64,000 nucleotides of DNA from contig CAZRSB010000001.1 of assembly GCA_964602715.1 (NCBI GenBank), forward strand, positions 1-64,000, given 5' to 3'. Every line of letters starts with the position of its first letter. Position 1 is the stretch's first letter. The position numbers and the translations under genes are program-made. The notes under the pieces are model-generated. The model did no database searches. It had not been told where the DNA came from and was given only the letters and a program-made list of their open reading frames with translations. Shown piece by piece: positions 42,201 through 51,314 of the stretch. The DNA comes from Natronoplasma sp964602715 (lineage in GTDB: Archaea > Thermoplasmatota > Thermoplasmata > Halarchaeoplasmatales > Halarchaeoplasmataceae).

Positions 42201-43494
42201 TAATCAATCCTCTACCCATATCGATCAATGCACCTGGGTTTTTAGGGTTTATCTCTATCGCTCTCTTAGAGGTCCGGACAACTTCATCCCATTCCTCCAT
42301 CTCTTTGAATATCTCTCTCTCCTGTTCCAAAGCATAGATGTCTTTGGGATTATAAGAGAGGGTTTGTTCAAATTCTTTTATAGCTTCATTATTTTTTCCT
42401 AATTTTCTAAGAGCTACACCTTTGTCGTACATCGTCTTGGCATCTTCTGGATGATTCTCTAAAATTCTATCACAGATGTTCACTATTTCCTCATGTCGGC
42501 CTAATTCTTTGAGAACCTCTTTTTTATTCATCAACAATTCTAAGTCATCCATATCGAGGGATAGAGCTTCATCATATGCTTCAACTGCTTCGTTAAATCG
42601 TTCTAATTCAAATAATAAGTCTGCCTTTTTCTTTCTGAGTCTTTTTTCTTTTTTATCTAGCCTGATTGCATTTTCAATAGATTTCAAAGCTTCCTCAAGT
42701 CTTCCCAATAAATGAAGTGTTTGCCCCTTTTTGAACCATAACTCCTTATGATCTGGATTTGCATCTATTCCATTATCAAAACAGACAACTGCATCATTCA
42801 ATTTATCTTGATCCTGAAGGATATTTCCCTTTTCTAACCATATCTCTTCATCATTTGGGGAGATATCTAATGCAGTGTTTAAAATTTCTAGAGCAGAATT
42901 ATAATTATTATTCCTCTTGAAAGCTCTACCTTTTTCTAGTAATATATCTGTGTTTTTTGGTTCTATATCTAATATTTTATCATAAACTCTGATATCATCC
43001 GGATCTATCTCTAAAGCCTTTTCATAAACCTTCTTAGCTTCCTCATCCCTCCCCATATCCTTTAATATATCTCCTTTATTTATCTGGCTTTTTTTGTGGG
43101 ATGGGTCTATTTCTAGGGCCTTCTCCAGGTTTTTCAGAGCTTTACCCTCATCGCCTTTACCCGCTAGCAGTTTTGCTTTTACATTTAAGGCTTCGATATT
43201 TTCTGAGTTTATTTTTATCGCGCGACTAGATGCTTCCAAAGCTAGATCTTCAAAACCCTGATTGTCATAGGTTTTTGCTATCCTAATGTATAATTCAGAT
43301 AGTTGTTCTTTATCATCTTTAAAAGCAGTTTCTTTTTTTTGTATATAATCTAAGGCGTTATCACAATTTTTTTTGGCTAATTCTAAATCTCCATCACCAT
43401 ATTTGTCATCAGCTTTCTTTAAATACCTTTGTGTCTTTTTGGAGGCCATTTTTTTTCTGTTAAATAACACTTTAAACCAATCTAAAAATCCCAT
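39274..43494 (-). CDS. Giant TPR protein with C-terminal zinc ribbon
   Basis: 1406 residues. After a short amphipathic start (MGFLDWFKVLFNRKK), about 30 tetratricopeptide repeats run to ~1130, many with the consensus W..KG..L..L.R.EEAL..Y.KAL.I.P. A linker ~1140-1290 includes helices and a highly charged KRTRRK...NENKDTKEK tract, and the end is a double zinc ribbon, CNFCGKETELKHDCGTLPLC and DECPECGKVI. No enzyme domain is seen. It is probably a scaffold for a multiprotein complex. The zinc ribbon could give a nucleic-acid or protein contact. Confidence 0.9.
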   Translation of the reverse strand: MGFLDWFKVLFNRKKMASKKTQRYLKKADDKYGDGDLELAKKNCDNALDYIQKKETAFKDDKEQLSELYIRIAKTYDNQGFEDLALEASSRAIKINSENIEALNVKAKLLAGKGDEGKALKNLEKALEIDPSHKKSQINKGDILKDMGRDEEAKKVYEKALEIDPDDIRVYDKILDIEPKNTDILLEKGRAFKRNNNYNSALEILNTALDISPNDEEIWLEKGNILQDQDKLNDAVVCFDNGIDANPDHKELWFKKGQTLHLLGRLEEALKSIENAIRLDKKEKRLRKKKADLLFELERFNEAVEAYDEALSLDMDDLELLMNKKEVLKELGRHEEIVNICDRILENHPEDAKTMYDKGVALRKLGKNNEAIKEFEQTLSYNPKDIYALEQEREIFKEMEEWDEVVRTSKRAIEINPKNPGALIDMGRGLIKTGEQSEALETFEKALEIEEDNIQALIGKKDALLELEEYEKAVIACDHIIEEDENNHEAYFDKGYAYKNLEKYEKAIESYREGLSIEEYHPDIWNSKGLCEYEKGRYDEAVKSFEKALELEPNEKKFWNNKGHSLKKLDEFEKAVEAYSKALEIDPDDHEIWYNKGLAQEGLKKYEEAVRSYEKALDLEDSDKNIWFSMGIALEWLERYEEAVESIEESLKLDPSNRFAHVRKGICLAEIDDHAEAVKAFDRALDMKEYDLEVLESKKESLKKLGRWSEIKATADKILEMNSQNVDAWRDKAQALKMLGEAKAAFESMERVLEIEENIDDIRKTRDILKDLGRWEEVVDYCEKILEEDEKDYQSWKDKALAHKYLKEREESVKAFDKALELEPEDKTSHMQKGMVLEHMERYEESLRAYNKAHEIDKNDVHPLIRKAEALRKMERYKEAVEWYDKALDIEPRETDYLNLKGKCLIESGEHEEAYEIFERSLEIDDQDGETWGYKGKLALEEERYEEAINSLETATKLAIDDRDTWETLAEAYDLAGRKEDSINALENAIDRDPRNTNLWYKKGVVEYESSDISNTDAVESLQKAVEIDKDFQDAWFKLGKVFEDIGKKKKALSSYDKAIGLDPKDKYAWNNKGRVLLDLERFDKAERAFENALELDEDFKSAQQGLKVAEDRKRSQELEEYARVILEYECQRGKTVTKEEAFQKCDVPYSLIDEVFEFIERDEGIRLSALSPKEKNNYEKASKVILSKIAREEGDRKLNKGLKLCDIVTNFPDKKIKDCKKVLEYIKSIGQMEISEKDIDEKTERLLKNKALNLPSEERDLISLIRRLEIGIYQAKKVQAALKKFEGDEYTPPSTDISDITEKKRTRRKTHSDDQKTKKISSTTKSEENKNENKDTKEKREKESKSKVKEKDECNFCGKETELKHDCGTLPLCADCRRLYSGDECPECGKVIEGPKGLEDDDMLL

Positions 43495-43582
43495 TTTTTT
43501 CCTCCGATTTGAATTTACAATCAGGTCGTTATTATATATATTCTTTGTTATTTTTATTCTGTTGAAAAGAAAAAATTAAAAG

Positions 43583-44740
43583 TTAGGTAATTATCTTTTC
43601 TAACTCATCTTTATTTAATGCTCTTTTTATCTCTAATGCTAGTCTTCTCCCAGTAGACATCCTTTTACCCCATATTGTATTTCCATAAGGATGGCCTACA
43701 TTCATGTGAACGTTAGTCCCTCCTCCTACTCTAGGGGCTACATCATAGATATAGAAATTAAGATCTTTATCTACGCATGTTTGTAAGCAGAAAGGACCTA
43801 TCATGCCAGGATCATAGTGTTCTTTAGTAGCTTCTACGTAAGTTTCTGCCATATTGAAAACCTTTTCTATTTGAGATTCTCTCAGAGTTGCGCTGTTGTG
43901 ACCGCAAACAGTGTATTCTGGTACCTTCTGTTCTTCCATCAATGTCATCTGTTGTGGTGCAGGGAGTCTCACGTGACCATCAAGACTTGTTTCAAACCTC
44001 CAATCTATTCCCAAAAGTTCTATTTTAGGACCATTTTTAGTTATCGGACTATAAAACAAATCAAAGTTGAATACAGGTCCTATTATATATTCTTCTATCC
44101 TAGCTTCTTCTAGATCTTTTTCTGTTATTACATCATTTTCCAATAACTGATTAGATTTATCCTCGTATTCGTCATAAGAAGCTGCAGTAAAGAAACCTCT
44201 TTCTAATCTTTTTTCCTTATGAGGTAATTTAACCATGACGAGCCTATCGATGTCTTCAGGGTCCTCGAACTTTCTTGGAAATGGAAGACCAGCCTTTTCT
44301 AACAACCAGTAATAATCTTTTTCTTCTTCTCTTTCCTCACTTCTAAGTAAATTTCTACTACCGACCATCGGCACTTCAAATTCGTCTTCTATCCTGTCCA
44401 AGGAAGCATAGGCCGTGAAAGATCGATTGGGAACAAAAAGAACGTTCTCCTCCAATAACCTTTCTTGCTTTTTTTCATCGATCACATCGCCAAATTTATC
44501 CAGAACCCATGTCTCATCTACAACACCTCGGACTCTATCGACCGCTTCATCTTCGTATTTTTTGAAGTACTTGTCATATGTCTTCTCCCGACCCTTTTGA
44601 CATATCGCAAGCGTTGGAAAACCTTCGTCGACTGCTCCATCACAAACATCAAGAGCAGAATGAGAAGCTATAACTCCTATTTTGACCTCATCGTAATCAT
44701 AATCGTCCAATTTTTTTCTAACCTTTTTCTCATCTATCAT
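43583..44740 (-). CDS. purP: FAICAR synthetase (archaeal purine biosynthesis PurP)
   Basis: About 385 residues from ATG 44740 (AAAGGTG upstream; the GTG at 44749 is possible). IGVIASHSALDVCDGAVDEGF, FVPNRSFTAYASLDRIED, MVKLPHKEKRLERGFFTA, YIIGPVFNFDLFYSP and APRVGGGTNVHMNVGHPYG define the PurP ATP-grasp family, which makes FAICAR from AICAR, formate and ATP in place of PurH transformylase. It is complete in length. It is divergent from pyk with about 100 bases between them, which hold the promoters for both. Confidence 0.93.
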   Translation of the reverse strand: MIDEKKVRKKLDDYDYDEVKIGVIASHSALDVCDGAVDEGFPTLAICQKGREKTYDKYFKKYEDEAVDRVRGVVDETWVLDKFGDVIDEKKQERLLEENVLFVPNRSFTAYASLDRIEDEFEVPMVGSRNLLRSEEREEEKDYYWLLEKAGLPFPRKFEDPEDIDRLVMVKLPHKEKRLERGFFTAASYDEYEDKSNQLLENDVITEKDLEEARIEEYIIGPVFNFDLFYSPITKNGPKIELLGIDWRFETSLDGHVRLPAPQQMTLMEEQKVPEYTVCGHNSATLRESQIEKVFNMAETYVEATKEHYDPGMIGPFCLQTCVDKDLNFYIYDVAPRVGGGTNVHMNVGHPYGNTIWGKRMSTGRRLALEIKRALNKDELEKIIT

Positions 44741-44866
44741 ACAGCACACCTTTTATTTCCGATTGCATAATTCTTTATTTATTTTTTGTCCCTCTAGCTG
44801 CCCAAATTTCGGGATGAAAAGATATATAGTTGAAGCTTAATGCGTTTTAAAATAGGAGATTTGCTC

Positions 44867-46276
44867 ATGATGAGAAAAACAAAGATTGTAGCAACTATAG
44901 GCCCCGCTTCAGATGGTAAAAAAGATTTGACCAGTTTGGTGGATGCTGGAATCGATATTGCTAGACAAAATTTTTCCCATGGCACCCACGAGGAACATTC
45001 GTCTGTAGTTGATTACTTGCGAGATATCGCTCCAGACCTGGGAGTCATGATGGACACCCAAGGACCTGAGATCAGACTCAATGAAGTTCAGGAAGGAACA
45101 GAGCTTCGAGAGGGCGATAAGATAGATATAGTTCCTGGAGAGAAGGTAGGAGATCATAAAACACTTTCCGTAGATCATCCAAGAATAAAAGATCACCTTT
45201 CAAAAAATGATACTATACTGATAGATGATGGTCTCATCGAATTAGAAGTCATAAAGGTAGATGAAAAGATAAGGTGTAAAGTAAAACATGGTGGCAAAGT
45301 TTTGTCTAAAAAATCGGTTAATGTGCCGGGTAAAGATCTAGGTCTAAAAGCTCCTACAAAAAAAGACAAAGATGATATCAAGTTCGCTTCTAAAAAAGGA
45401 TTTGATTTTGTTTCTGCGTCCTTTGTAAAAGATCCTGAAGATGTCTATAAAATAAAAGATCTGATTGAAAAAACTGGATCTGAAATGGATATCATAGCTA
45501 AGGTAGAACATTTGAAGGCAGTAGAAAATATTGATGCTATAATTGAAGTTGCAGACGGAGTTATGATCGCAAGAGGGGATCTTGGAGTTGAAATTCCACC
45601 TTCGGATGTACCTGTACTACAAAAACAGATCATCGAGAAAGCGAATAGGAGGGAAAAACCAGTGATAACAGCCACGCAGATGTTAAAGTCGATGACAGAA
45701 AGTCCTAGAGCCACGAGAGCTGAAGTATCAGATGTAGCGAATGCAGTGATGGATGGCTCAGATGCCGTGATGTTATCAGAGGAAACGGCTATAGGAAGAT
45801 ATCCTGTCAAGTCCGTTAGATTCATGTCGGAAGTCCTGAATAAAATGGAGAAATATATTAAAGAAAAGGATATCAGACGAATGGATATGAAAGATGGGAA
45901 CGTTGATGATATCATAGCAAGAAATGTATTTGAAGCTTCAAAAAAGATCGATGCTAAGTATATAGTGATACACACATCTTCTGGATATACTGCCCATAAG
46001 ATAGCAAAGTATAGACCCGATATTGACATGATAGCTTTTACTGACAAAAAAAGTGTCCAGCGCAAATTAAGTCTTCTTTGGGGCACAGAATCACTCTACT
46101 CTGATTTTCCAGAGCACGTAGATGATATGATCAACAAAACAACAAAGATCCTATTCGACGATGGCAGGATCGAAAGAGGAGATAAACTTATATTGACTGC
46201 AGGAGTACCAGCTCCTGTAACAGGTATCACTAACACCTTACAGATACGAACTGTCGAGAGTATTTTAGAGGAGTGA
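44867..46276 (+). CDS. pyk: Pyruvate kinase
   Basis: About 469 residues from the ATG pair at 44867, with GGAGAT upstream; the frame from 44840 is less likely. KTKIVATIGPASDG, ARQNFSHGTHEEH, MDTQGPEIRL, FVSASFVKDPEDV, IIAKVEHLKAVENIDAI, MIARGDLGVEIP, VITATQMLKSM and MDGSDAVMLSEETAIGRYP are all classical. It converts phosphoenolpyruvate and ADP to pyruvate and ATP. The C-terminal allosteric domain is present. A TATA box (GATATATAG, near 44820) precedes it. Confidence 0.96.
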   Translation: MMRKTKIVATIGPASDGKKDLTSLVDAGIDIARQNFSHGTHEEHSSVVDYLRDIAPDLGVMMDTQGPEIRLNEVQEGTELREGDKIDIVPGEKVGDHKTLSVDHPRIKDHLSKNDTILIDDGLIELEVIKVDEKIRCKVKHGGKVLSKKSVNVPGKDLGLKAPTKKDKDDIKFASKKGFDFVSASFVKDPEDVYKIKDLIEKTGSEMDIIAKVEHLKAVENIDAIIEVADGVMIARGDLGVEIPPSDVPVLQKQIIEKANRREKPVITATQMLKSMTESPRATRAEVSDVANAVMDGSDAVMLSEETAIGRYPVKSVRFMSEVLNKMEKYIKEKDIRRMDMKDGNVDDIIARNVFEASKKIDAKYIVIHTSSGYTAHKIAKYRPDIDMIAFTDKKSVQRKLSLLWGTESLYSDFPEHVDDMINKTTKILFDDGRIERGDKLILTAGVPAPVTGITNTLQIRTVESILEE

Positions 46277-46292
46277 CGTTTTTGGATAGAAT

Positions 46293-46577
46293 CTAACGCC
46301 TTATGCTAAACGAATCAAACTTATCGGTAGGTTCTTCTTCTTTGATATCTGAGTTATCTACTTTGGCATGGGGTTGGTCATTCTTGCAAAACTCGATGAG
46401 TTCTTCAACTTTCTCTTCGGGTCCTTCAAAAACGGCTTCCACTCTACCATCTCTGAGATTTTTGACCCATCCTTTGACTCCTAGTTTTTGTGCTTTATCA
46501 CGGGTGTTAGCTCTAAAGAAGACTCCCTGAACCTTTCCGCTAAAGAAACAATGTTTTCTAATCATGGTTTCACTCAT
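46293..46577 (-). CDS. acyP: Acylphosphatase
   Basis: About 94 residues from ATG 46577; longer (46601) and shorter (46565) starts exist. FFSGKVQGVFFRANTRDKAQ carries the catalytic Arg, and GVKGWVKNLRDGRVEAVFEG the catalytic Asn in strand 2. It hydrolyses acylphosphates such as 1,3-bisphosphoglycerate or carbamoyl phosphate. It converges with pyk, 16 bases apart. Confidence 0.95.
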   Translation of the reverse strand: MSETMIRKHCFFSGKVQGVFFRANTRDKAQKLGVKGWVKNLRDGRVEAVFEGPEEKVEELIEFCKNDQPHAKVDNSDIKEEEPTDKFDSFSIRR

Positions 46578-46667
46578 AAATGAATTATAGAAGGATAACA
46601 AAAGATTTTCGATTATTAAATCTCAAATCGGGTCTAAAACCTCTTTTTTTATGGAAATGCAAAACAA

Positions 46668-48035
46668 TCACGGGCTGTGTTCTGAACATCTCCATAGCCC
46701 ATGGGCCGCCTCTATAGCCCCTTTAGTAGTCTGATAAACTGGTATCTTTTTCTTTTCTATCTTTTCTATCATTTTGCGGGTAAATTCCCCTCCAGGCGCT
46801 ACAACTAGAATAGATTTTCCTTTATCTTGCAATTTATCTAATTTTTCTACTATATCTTGACCTAATACTGGAGACTGAAAAAGAGATATTACCACTGCAA
46901 TATCAACATCTCCATCGTCTAAAATAATTTCCAATGATTTCTTATATCTTTCTGAGGAAGCATCACCAATTATATCTACAGGATTATTCAAAGTAGCATG
47001 TCCTGGTATTATGCCATCTTGAACAGCTCTGTTGAATTCTTTTTTTGTTTTTTTAGAGAAAGTCGCTAATTCAAGACCTTTTTCGATCAATAGGTCAGTT
47101 GCCATAACACCTGCACCCCCTCCATTAGTCACTATCCCTAATTTTTTCCCTTCTGGTAATGGTTGAAAAGAAAGTGCTTTTGCTATATTGAACATTTCTT
47201 CTAGAGTTTTTATCCTGATAATGTCTGATTGTTTGAAAGCTCCTTCATATATGTTGTCATTTCCGGCCATGGAAGCTGTATGAGAGGTAGCTGCAGACGA
47301 ACCTTTATCAGTGCGACCTGATTTGATAGCTATTATTGGTTTTTCACAAGCTTTTGCAGCTCTGAAAAACTCTCTTCCATCCTTAACGCCTTCGATATAA
47401 ATTATTATATAATCAGTGTTTTCATCTTCAGAAAGATGGTAAATTAGATCTGCTTCATCCACATGAGCTCTGTTCCCATAACTTACGAATTTGCTTAGAC
47501 CGATATCGGATTCTGCAAACCAATCTAGAGCAGCAGCTCCAAAAGCTCCACTTTGGGATAGGAATGCAATATCACCTGGTTCAGGACGTGCTTGTCTTTC
47601 AGGAGGGTTGAATATAGTATCAAATTTGTTTCTAGAGTTGAAAATACCCAAACAATTGGGGCCTAAAAGGTTCATATCATATCTTTCAGCAATCTCTTTT
47701 GATTCTTCTTCAAGGTCTTCTCTACCGGCCTCACTAAACCCAGCACTCACCACAATAACATTTTTTACACCGGATTCTCCACATTCTTTTAGGATGCCTG
47801 GAACCAATGATGCAGGGAGTGATAAGACACTAACATCGATCTCTTTATTGATCTCACTTACAGAATCATATACTTCATATCCCAAAACAGATTCTTCATT
47901 AGGATTGATTGGGAAGAGATCACCCTCAAATCCTCTATTCAAGGATTTCATTATGGCATGACCCACTTTACTTTTGTTATTCGAAGCACCTATGATGGCT
48001 ACGTTTTGAGGGAAAAACATTTTTTCTAGATCCAC
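46668..48035 (-). CDS. acdA: ADP-forming acyl-CoA synthetase, alpha subunit
   Basis: About 455 residues from GTG 48035 (VDLEKMFFPQNVAIIGAS, matching the family start); the TTG at 48050 is possible. The CoA-binding Rossmann domain has IIGASNNKSKVGHAIMKSL. LLGPNCLGIFNSR, FLSQSGAFGAAALDWFAES, IKSGRTDKGSSAATSHTASMAG (phosphohistidine) and LGIVTNGGGAGVMATDLLIE are succinyl-CoA-ligase-like motifs. It converts acetyl- or acyl-CoA with ADP and phosphate to acid and ATP in peptide or sugar fermentation. The ATP-grasp beta part is not fused or adjacent, so a beta subunit must be elsewhere. Confidence 0.9.
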   Translation of the reverse strand: MDLEKMFFPQNVAIIGASNNKSKVGHAIMKSLNRGFEGDLFPINPNEESVLGYEVYDSVSEINKEIDVSVLSLPASLVPGILKECGESGVKNVIVVSAGFSEAGREDLEEESKEIAERYDMNLLGPNCLGIFNSRNKFDTIFNPPERQARPEPGDIAFLSQSGAFGAAALDWFAESDIGLSKFVSYGNRAHVDEADLIYHLSEDENTDYIIIYIEGVKDGREFFRAAKACEKPIIAIKSGRTDKGSSAATSHTASMAGNDNIYEGAFKQSDIIRIKTLEEMFNIAKALSFQPLPEGKKLGIVTNGGGAGVMATDLLIEKGLELATFSKKTKKEFNRAVQDGIIPGHATLNNPVDIIGDASSERYKKSLEIILDDGDVDIAVVISLFQSPVLGQDIVEKLDKLQDKGKSILVVAPGGEFTRKMIEKIEKKKIPVYQTTKGAIEAAHGLWRCSEHSP

Positions 48036-48159
48036 AAGATCACATTTCAAGTTATGATATCAGGTATTTACCATTTTCTATCAATAATAGAAAAATTAGG
48101 AGAGTTAAAAATAAAAACTAGAAAAATAATAAGTCTTTTTTTTCTTAAATCTTAGAAAA

Positions 48160-48168
48160 ATATATATA
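48160..48168 (+). promoter_or_regulatory. TATA box of the KaiC-like pair
   Basis: TATATATAC lies about 35 bases before the ATG of the first gene in the pair and resembles the archaeal TATA consensus. Confidence 0.55.
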
Positions 48169-48199
48169 CTTTCTTTTGACTTAAAACATAGAGTCACTC

Positions 48200-48811
48200 A
48201 TGAATGAAAAAAACATAGAACTAGTGAAAAAAATAATGATGGAAATGAAACAAATAGAAAATCCTAACACTATACTTTTTGATACCTCATTTACTCAGAT
48301 AGCTAAAACAAACCTTCTTCTTCTTAAAGGTTTTTTAGATATGGAAGATAAAAAAGGATATTTTGTGGTGCTTGATAGACCTCATCAATACATGGCCTAT
48401 CTTCTTCATATGCATGACATAAGCCAGGAAAATATATGGTACATCGATACGGTTACTCATATGTCTGGCGGAAGAAAGGTAGACAATGAAAATGTTGATT
48501 TCATAGAGGGAGCCTTTCATATTGAGCAATTGTTCGAGAAATTCGAAAAGAACCGATCAGACGATCATCAATTTGCTTCACCCAATGACGTAGATTTTAT
48601 ACTTATTGATAATATTTCTTCGATGTTAAATTATAATAGTATGGAAAAAGTCGAAGAATTTGTGGAATCATTTAGAAGCCTGGTAAAAAATTATGAAAAC
48701 TTAACAGGTTGTCTTGTGATAGATTCTGATTCACATCCAGAACTAGATAAAGTTATCCAAAAACATGTTAACCCTGTAATTGATGTTAAAAAATTTAAGG
48801 AGGAACTATAA
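48200..48811 (+). CDS. Unrecognised RecA-fold-like partner of a KaiC ATPase
   Basis: 203 residues. The strand pattern FVVLDRPHQYMAYLLHM, IWYIDTVTHMSGG and VDFILIDNISSMLNYNSMEK resembles the second half of a RecA/KaiC domain, including a Walker-B-like FILIDNIS. No Walker A motif is visible, so it probably does not hydrolyse ATP. It resembles the DUF835/DUF7504 type of degenerate partner. It is two bases ahead of the intact KaiC-like gene, so the two are translated together and may form a complex. The function is unknown. Confidence 0.7.
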   Translation: MNEKNIELVKKIMMEMKQIENPNTILFDTSFTQIAKTNLLLLKGFLDMEDKKGYFVVLDRPHQYMAYLLHMHDISQENIWYIDTVTHMSGGRKVDNENVDFIEGAFHIEQLFEKFEKNRSDDHQFASPNDVDFILIDNISSMLNYNSMEKVEEFVESFRSLVKNYENLTGCLVIDSDSHPELDKVIQKHVNPVIDVKKFKEEL

Positions 48812-48813
48812 AT

Positions 48814-49494
48814 ATGGCAGAGTTTGAAAGAATACCGACGGGAATAAAAGGTTTAGATGAATTGGTTGAAGGAGGATTCCCCTTTCCTTCTGTTTCATTA
48901 GTAGCAGGAGGTGCTGGTACTGGTAAAACTACATTTGCCATGAGTTTTCTCATGGAAGGTGCCAAGAAAGGAGAACAAGGATTGTTTTTCACAACTCTTT
49001 CAGAACCCACCCAATGGATGTTACGTTATGCTAGTCAATTTGATTTTATAGATAGAGACTATTTTGGAAATGAAATAAAATACAAAGACATAGGTTTACT
49101 TCTCCAGAAAGAAGGAAGAGAAGAACTGTTAGACTTTATCGATGATAAGATAGCAGAGATAATGCCTCAAAGAATAGTGATCGATCCAATAACAGTTGTG
49201 GGTACCTTCTTTGAAGATGAATATAGGTCATTTCTTTTTGAACTCACGAATCTGTTGAAAAACTGGCAAGCAGTTTCTGTCCTAACAGGGGAAGTGGCCC
49301 CAAACGAACCTTATCCACAAGAAGTTACTTACGCAGTCGACAGTGTGATACTGTTGAGTATGTTGGAAGAAGAGGGATCGCGGAGAAAATATCTTGAAGT
49401 ACTCAAGATGAGAGGAACTGATCATACCACTGGTAGGCAACCGATAAGCATTACTTCGGAAGACGGAATAGTGGTTCTAAAATCGAGGTTCTAA
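48814..49494 (+). CDS. KaiC-like RecA-superfamily ATPase
   Basis: 226 residues, a single KaiC domain. RIPTGIKGLDELVEGGFPFP is the standard opening, LVAGGAGTGKTTFAMSFLMEGA the Walker A, FFTTLSEPTQWMLRYASQF the catalytic strand, RIVIDPITVVG the Walker B region, and VDSVILLSMLEEEGSRRKYLEVLKMRGTDH the conserved end. There is a strong ribosome site AAGGAGGAA before ATG 48814. Archaeal single-domain KaiC proteins are regulators of motility and other pathways; the target here is unknown. Confidence 0.92.
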   Translation: MAEFERIPTGIKGLDELVEGGFPFPSVSLVAGGAGTGKTTFAMSFLMEGAKKGEQGLFFTTLSEPTQWMLRYASQFDFIDRDYFGNEIKYKDIGLLLQKEGREELLDFIDDKIAEIMPQRIVIDPITVVGTFFEDEYRSFLFELTNLLKNWQAVSVLTGEVAPNEPYPQEVTYAVDSVILLSMLEEEGSRRKYLEVLKMRGTDHTTGRQPISITSEDGIVVLKSRF

Positions 49495-49599
49495 ACCAAA
49501 TAGCAATTTTAAATTTTTTTCTATTTTTATCATACAATGACTCTCTTAGCTTGGAATAGACTTGATTAGATCGCTACATATCCAACAATGAAGAGAAAT

Positions 49600-49609
49600 G
49601 TTTATATAG
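49600..49609 (+). promoter_or_regulatory. TATA box of the thermosome gene
   Basis: TTTATATAG lies about 45 bases before the thermosome ATG, with GAGGT at 49635-49639 as the ribosome site. No heat-shock operator is evident to me. Confidence 0.6.
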
Positions 49610-49646
49610 AACCTCATTTTAGTCAAACGATGAAGAGGTATAAATC

Positions 49647-51314
49647 ATGATGTCAGGCCAACAACCAATATTCGTAATGAAAGAAGATACGGAACGAGAA
49701 AGAGGAAAAGACGCTCAGAAAAATAACATACAAGCTGCTAAAGCTATTGCAGATGCAGTGAGGACAACATTAGGTCCAAAAGGGATGGACAAGATGCTTG
49801 TTGATAATCTAGGAGATGTCGTTATCACAAATGACGGCGTATCCATACTCAATGAAATAGATATTGAACATCCGGCAGCTAAAATGCTTGTGGAAGTTGC
49901 AGATACCCAGGAAGAAGAGTGTGGCGATGGAACAACATCAGCAGTGGTCATAGCCGGAGAACTACTAAAAACAGCGGAAGAAAGAATAGATCAACTTCAT
50001 CCATCTATAATAGCTAATGGATACAGATTAGCTTCCCAAGAAGCTAGTGAAATTTTGGATGATTTGAAACAAGAGATCGATATAGAGGATGAAAAGAAAT
50101 TAAAGAGTATCGCTTCAACAGCGATGACAGGGAAAAATGTTGAGATAAACAAAGAACAGCTAGCTGATATAACGGTAGATGCAGTTACACATATCGCTGA
50201 GAAAACAGATGATGGTTATGTCGCCGATATAGATCACATCAAGATCGAGAAAAAAGCAGGAGCAAGTGTAGATAACACGGAATTGATCGATGGAATGATA
50301 TTAGACAAAGAAAGACTCCACGATAACATGCCAAAAGACACAAAAGATGCAAAAATAGCACTGCTCAACACCGCTTTAGAAGTCAAAGAAACAGAGATCG
50401 ACGCATCCATAGAAATAACTGATCCAAATCAACTAGAAAAGTTTGTCAGTAAAGAAGAAGAAAGTCTCAAAGAGATGGTAGATATCATAAAGGATTCAGG
50501 AGCTAATGTGTTACTATGTCAAAAAGGTATAGACGACCTAGCGCAACATTATCTAGCTAGGGAAGGTATTTTTGCTATCAGGAGAGTCAAGAAATCAGAC
50601 ATGAAGAAACTGTCTAGGGCTACTGGGGCAAACATAGTTAGTAATCTAAAAGACCTATCAACAGAAGATCTTGGAGAAGCAAAAAGAGTCCATGAAAGGA
50701 TTATTTCTGGATCCAACATGACATTTGTAGAGGGTACTAGAGAAGCTAAAGCAGTGTCTCTGCTGCTCAGAGGAGGTACCGAACACGTAGTTGATGAACT
50801 GGAAAGAGCCGTTGAAGACGCTATAAAAGTTGTAGGTGTTGCTATTGAAGATGGAGCTATATTACCTGGCGGAGGAGCTACAGAGATTGAATTAGCCAAT
50901 CGATTGGCAGAGAAAGCAGGAAGTATCGAAGGTAGAGAACAAATAGCCTTTGAAGAATTCGCAAATGCATTGGAAATAATTCCAAGGACTATAAGTGAAA
51001 ATGGCGGTCTAGACGGTATAGATGTTCTGATGAATCTCAATACAGCACATGAAAAAGAGGGTAAATTAACTCATGGAGTAAACGTTGAAGATGGTGAAGA
51101 ACCAGAGGACATGTTGAAAAAAGGAATCATAGAGCCTTACAGAGTGAAAGAACAAGCGATCAAGTCTGCCACAGAAGCAGCTAACATGATCCTGAGGATC
51201 GATGACGTCATAGCCTCTAAAGGTGGAGGCGGTGACGAAGGCGCCGGTGGACCACCAGGCGGTGCAGGTGGAATGCCCGGTGGAATGGGCGGCGGAATGC
51301 CTCCAGGAATGTAA
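49647..51314 (+). CDS. thsA: Thermosome subunit (group II chaperonin)
   Basis: 555 residues. NIQAAKAIADAVRTTLGPKG with MDKMLVDNLGDVVITNDGVS, then VEVADTQEEECGDGTTSAVVIAGELL, the ATP-binding GDGTTS loop and GGGATEIELANRLAE. It ends in Gly-Met repeats (GGMPGGMGGGMPPGM). It folds proteins in the cytosol as a ring of eight or nine subunits per ring. The length and tail match archaeal thermosomes. Any second subunit gene is outside the window. Confidence 0.97.
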   Translation: MMSGQQPIFVMKEDTERERGKDAQKNNIQAAKAIADAVRTTLGPKGMDKMLVDNLGDVVITNDGVSILNEIDIEHPAAKMLVEVADTQEEECGDGTTSAVVIAGELLKTAEERIDQLHPSIIANGYRLASQEASEILDDLKQEIDIEDEKKLKSIASTAMTGKNVEINKEQLADITVDAVTHIAEKTDDGYVADIDHIKIEKKAGASVDNTELIDGMILDKERLHDNMPKDTKDAKIALLNTALEVKETEIDASIEITDPNQLEKFVSKEEESLKEMVDIIKDSGANVLLCQKGIDDLAQHYLAREGIFAIRRVKKSDMKKLSRATGANIVSNLKDLSTEDLGEAKRVHERIISGSNMTFVEGTREAKAVSLLLRGGTEHVVDELERAVEDAIKVVGVAIEDGAILPGGGATEIELANRLAEKAGSIEGREQIAFEEFANALEIIPRTISENGGLDGIDVLMNLNTAHEKEGKLTHGVNVEDGEEPEDMLKKGIIEPYRVKEQAIKSATEAANMILRIDDVIASKGGGGDEGAGGPPGGAGGMPGGMGGGMPPGM

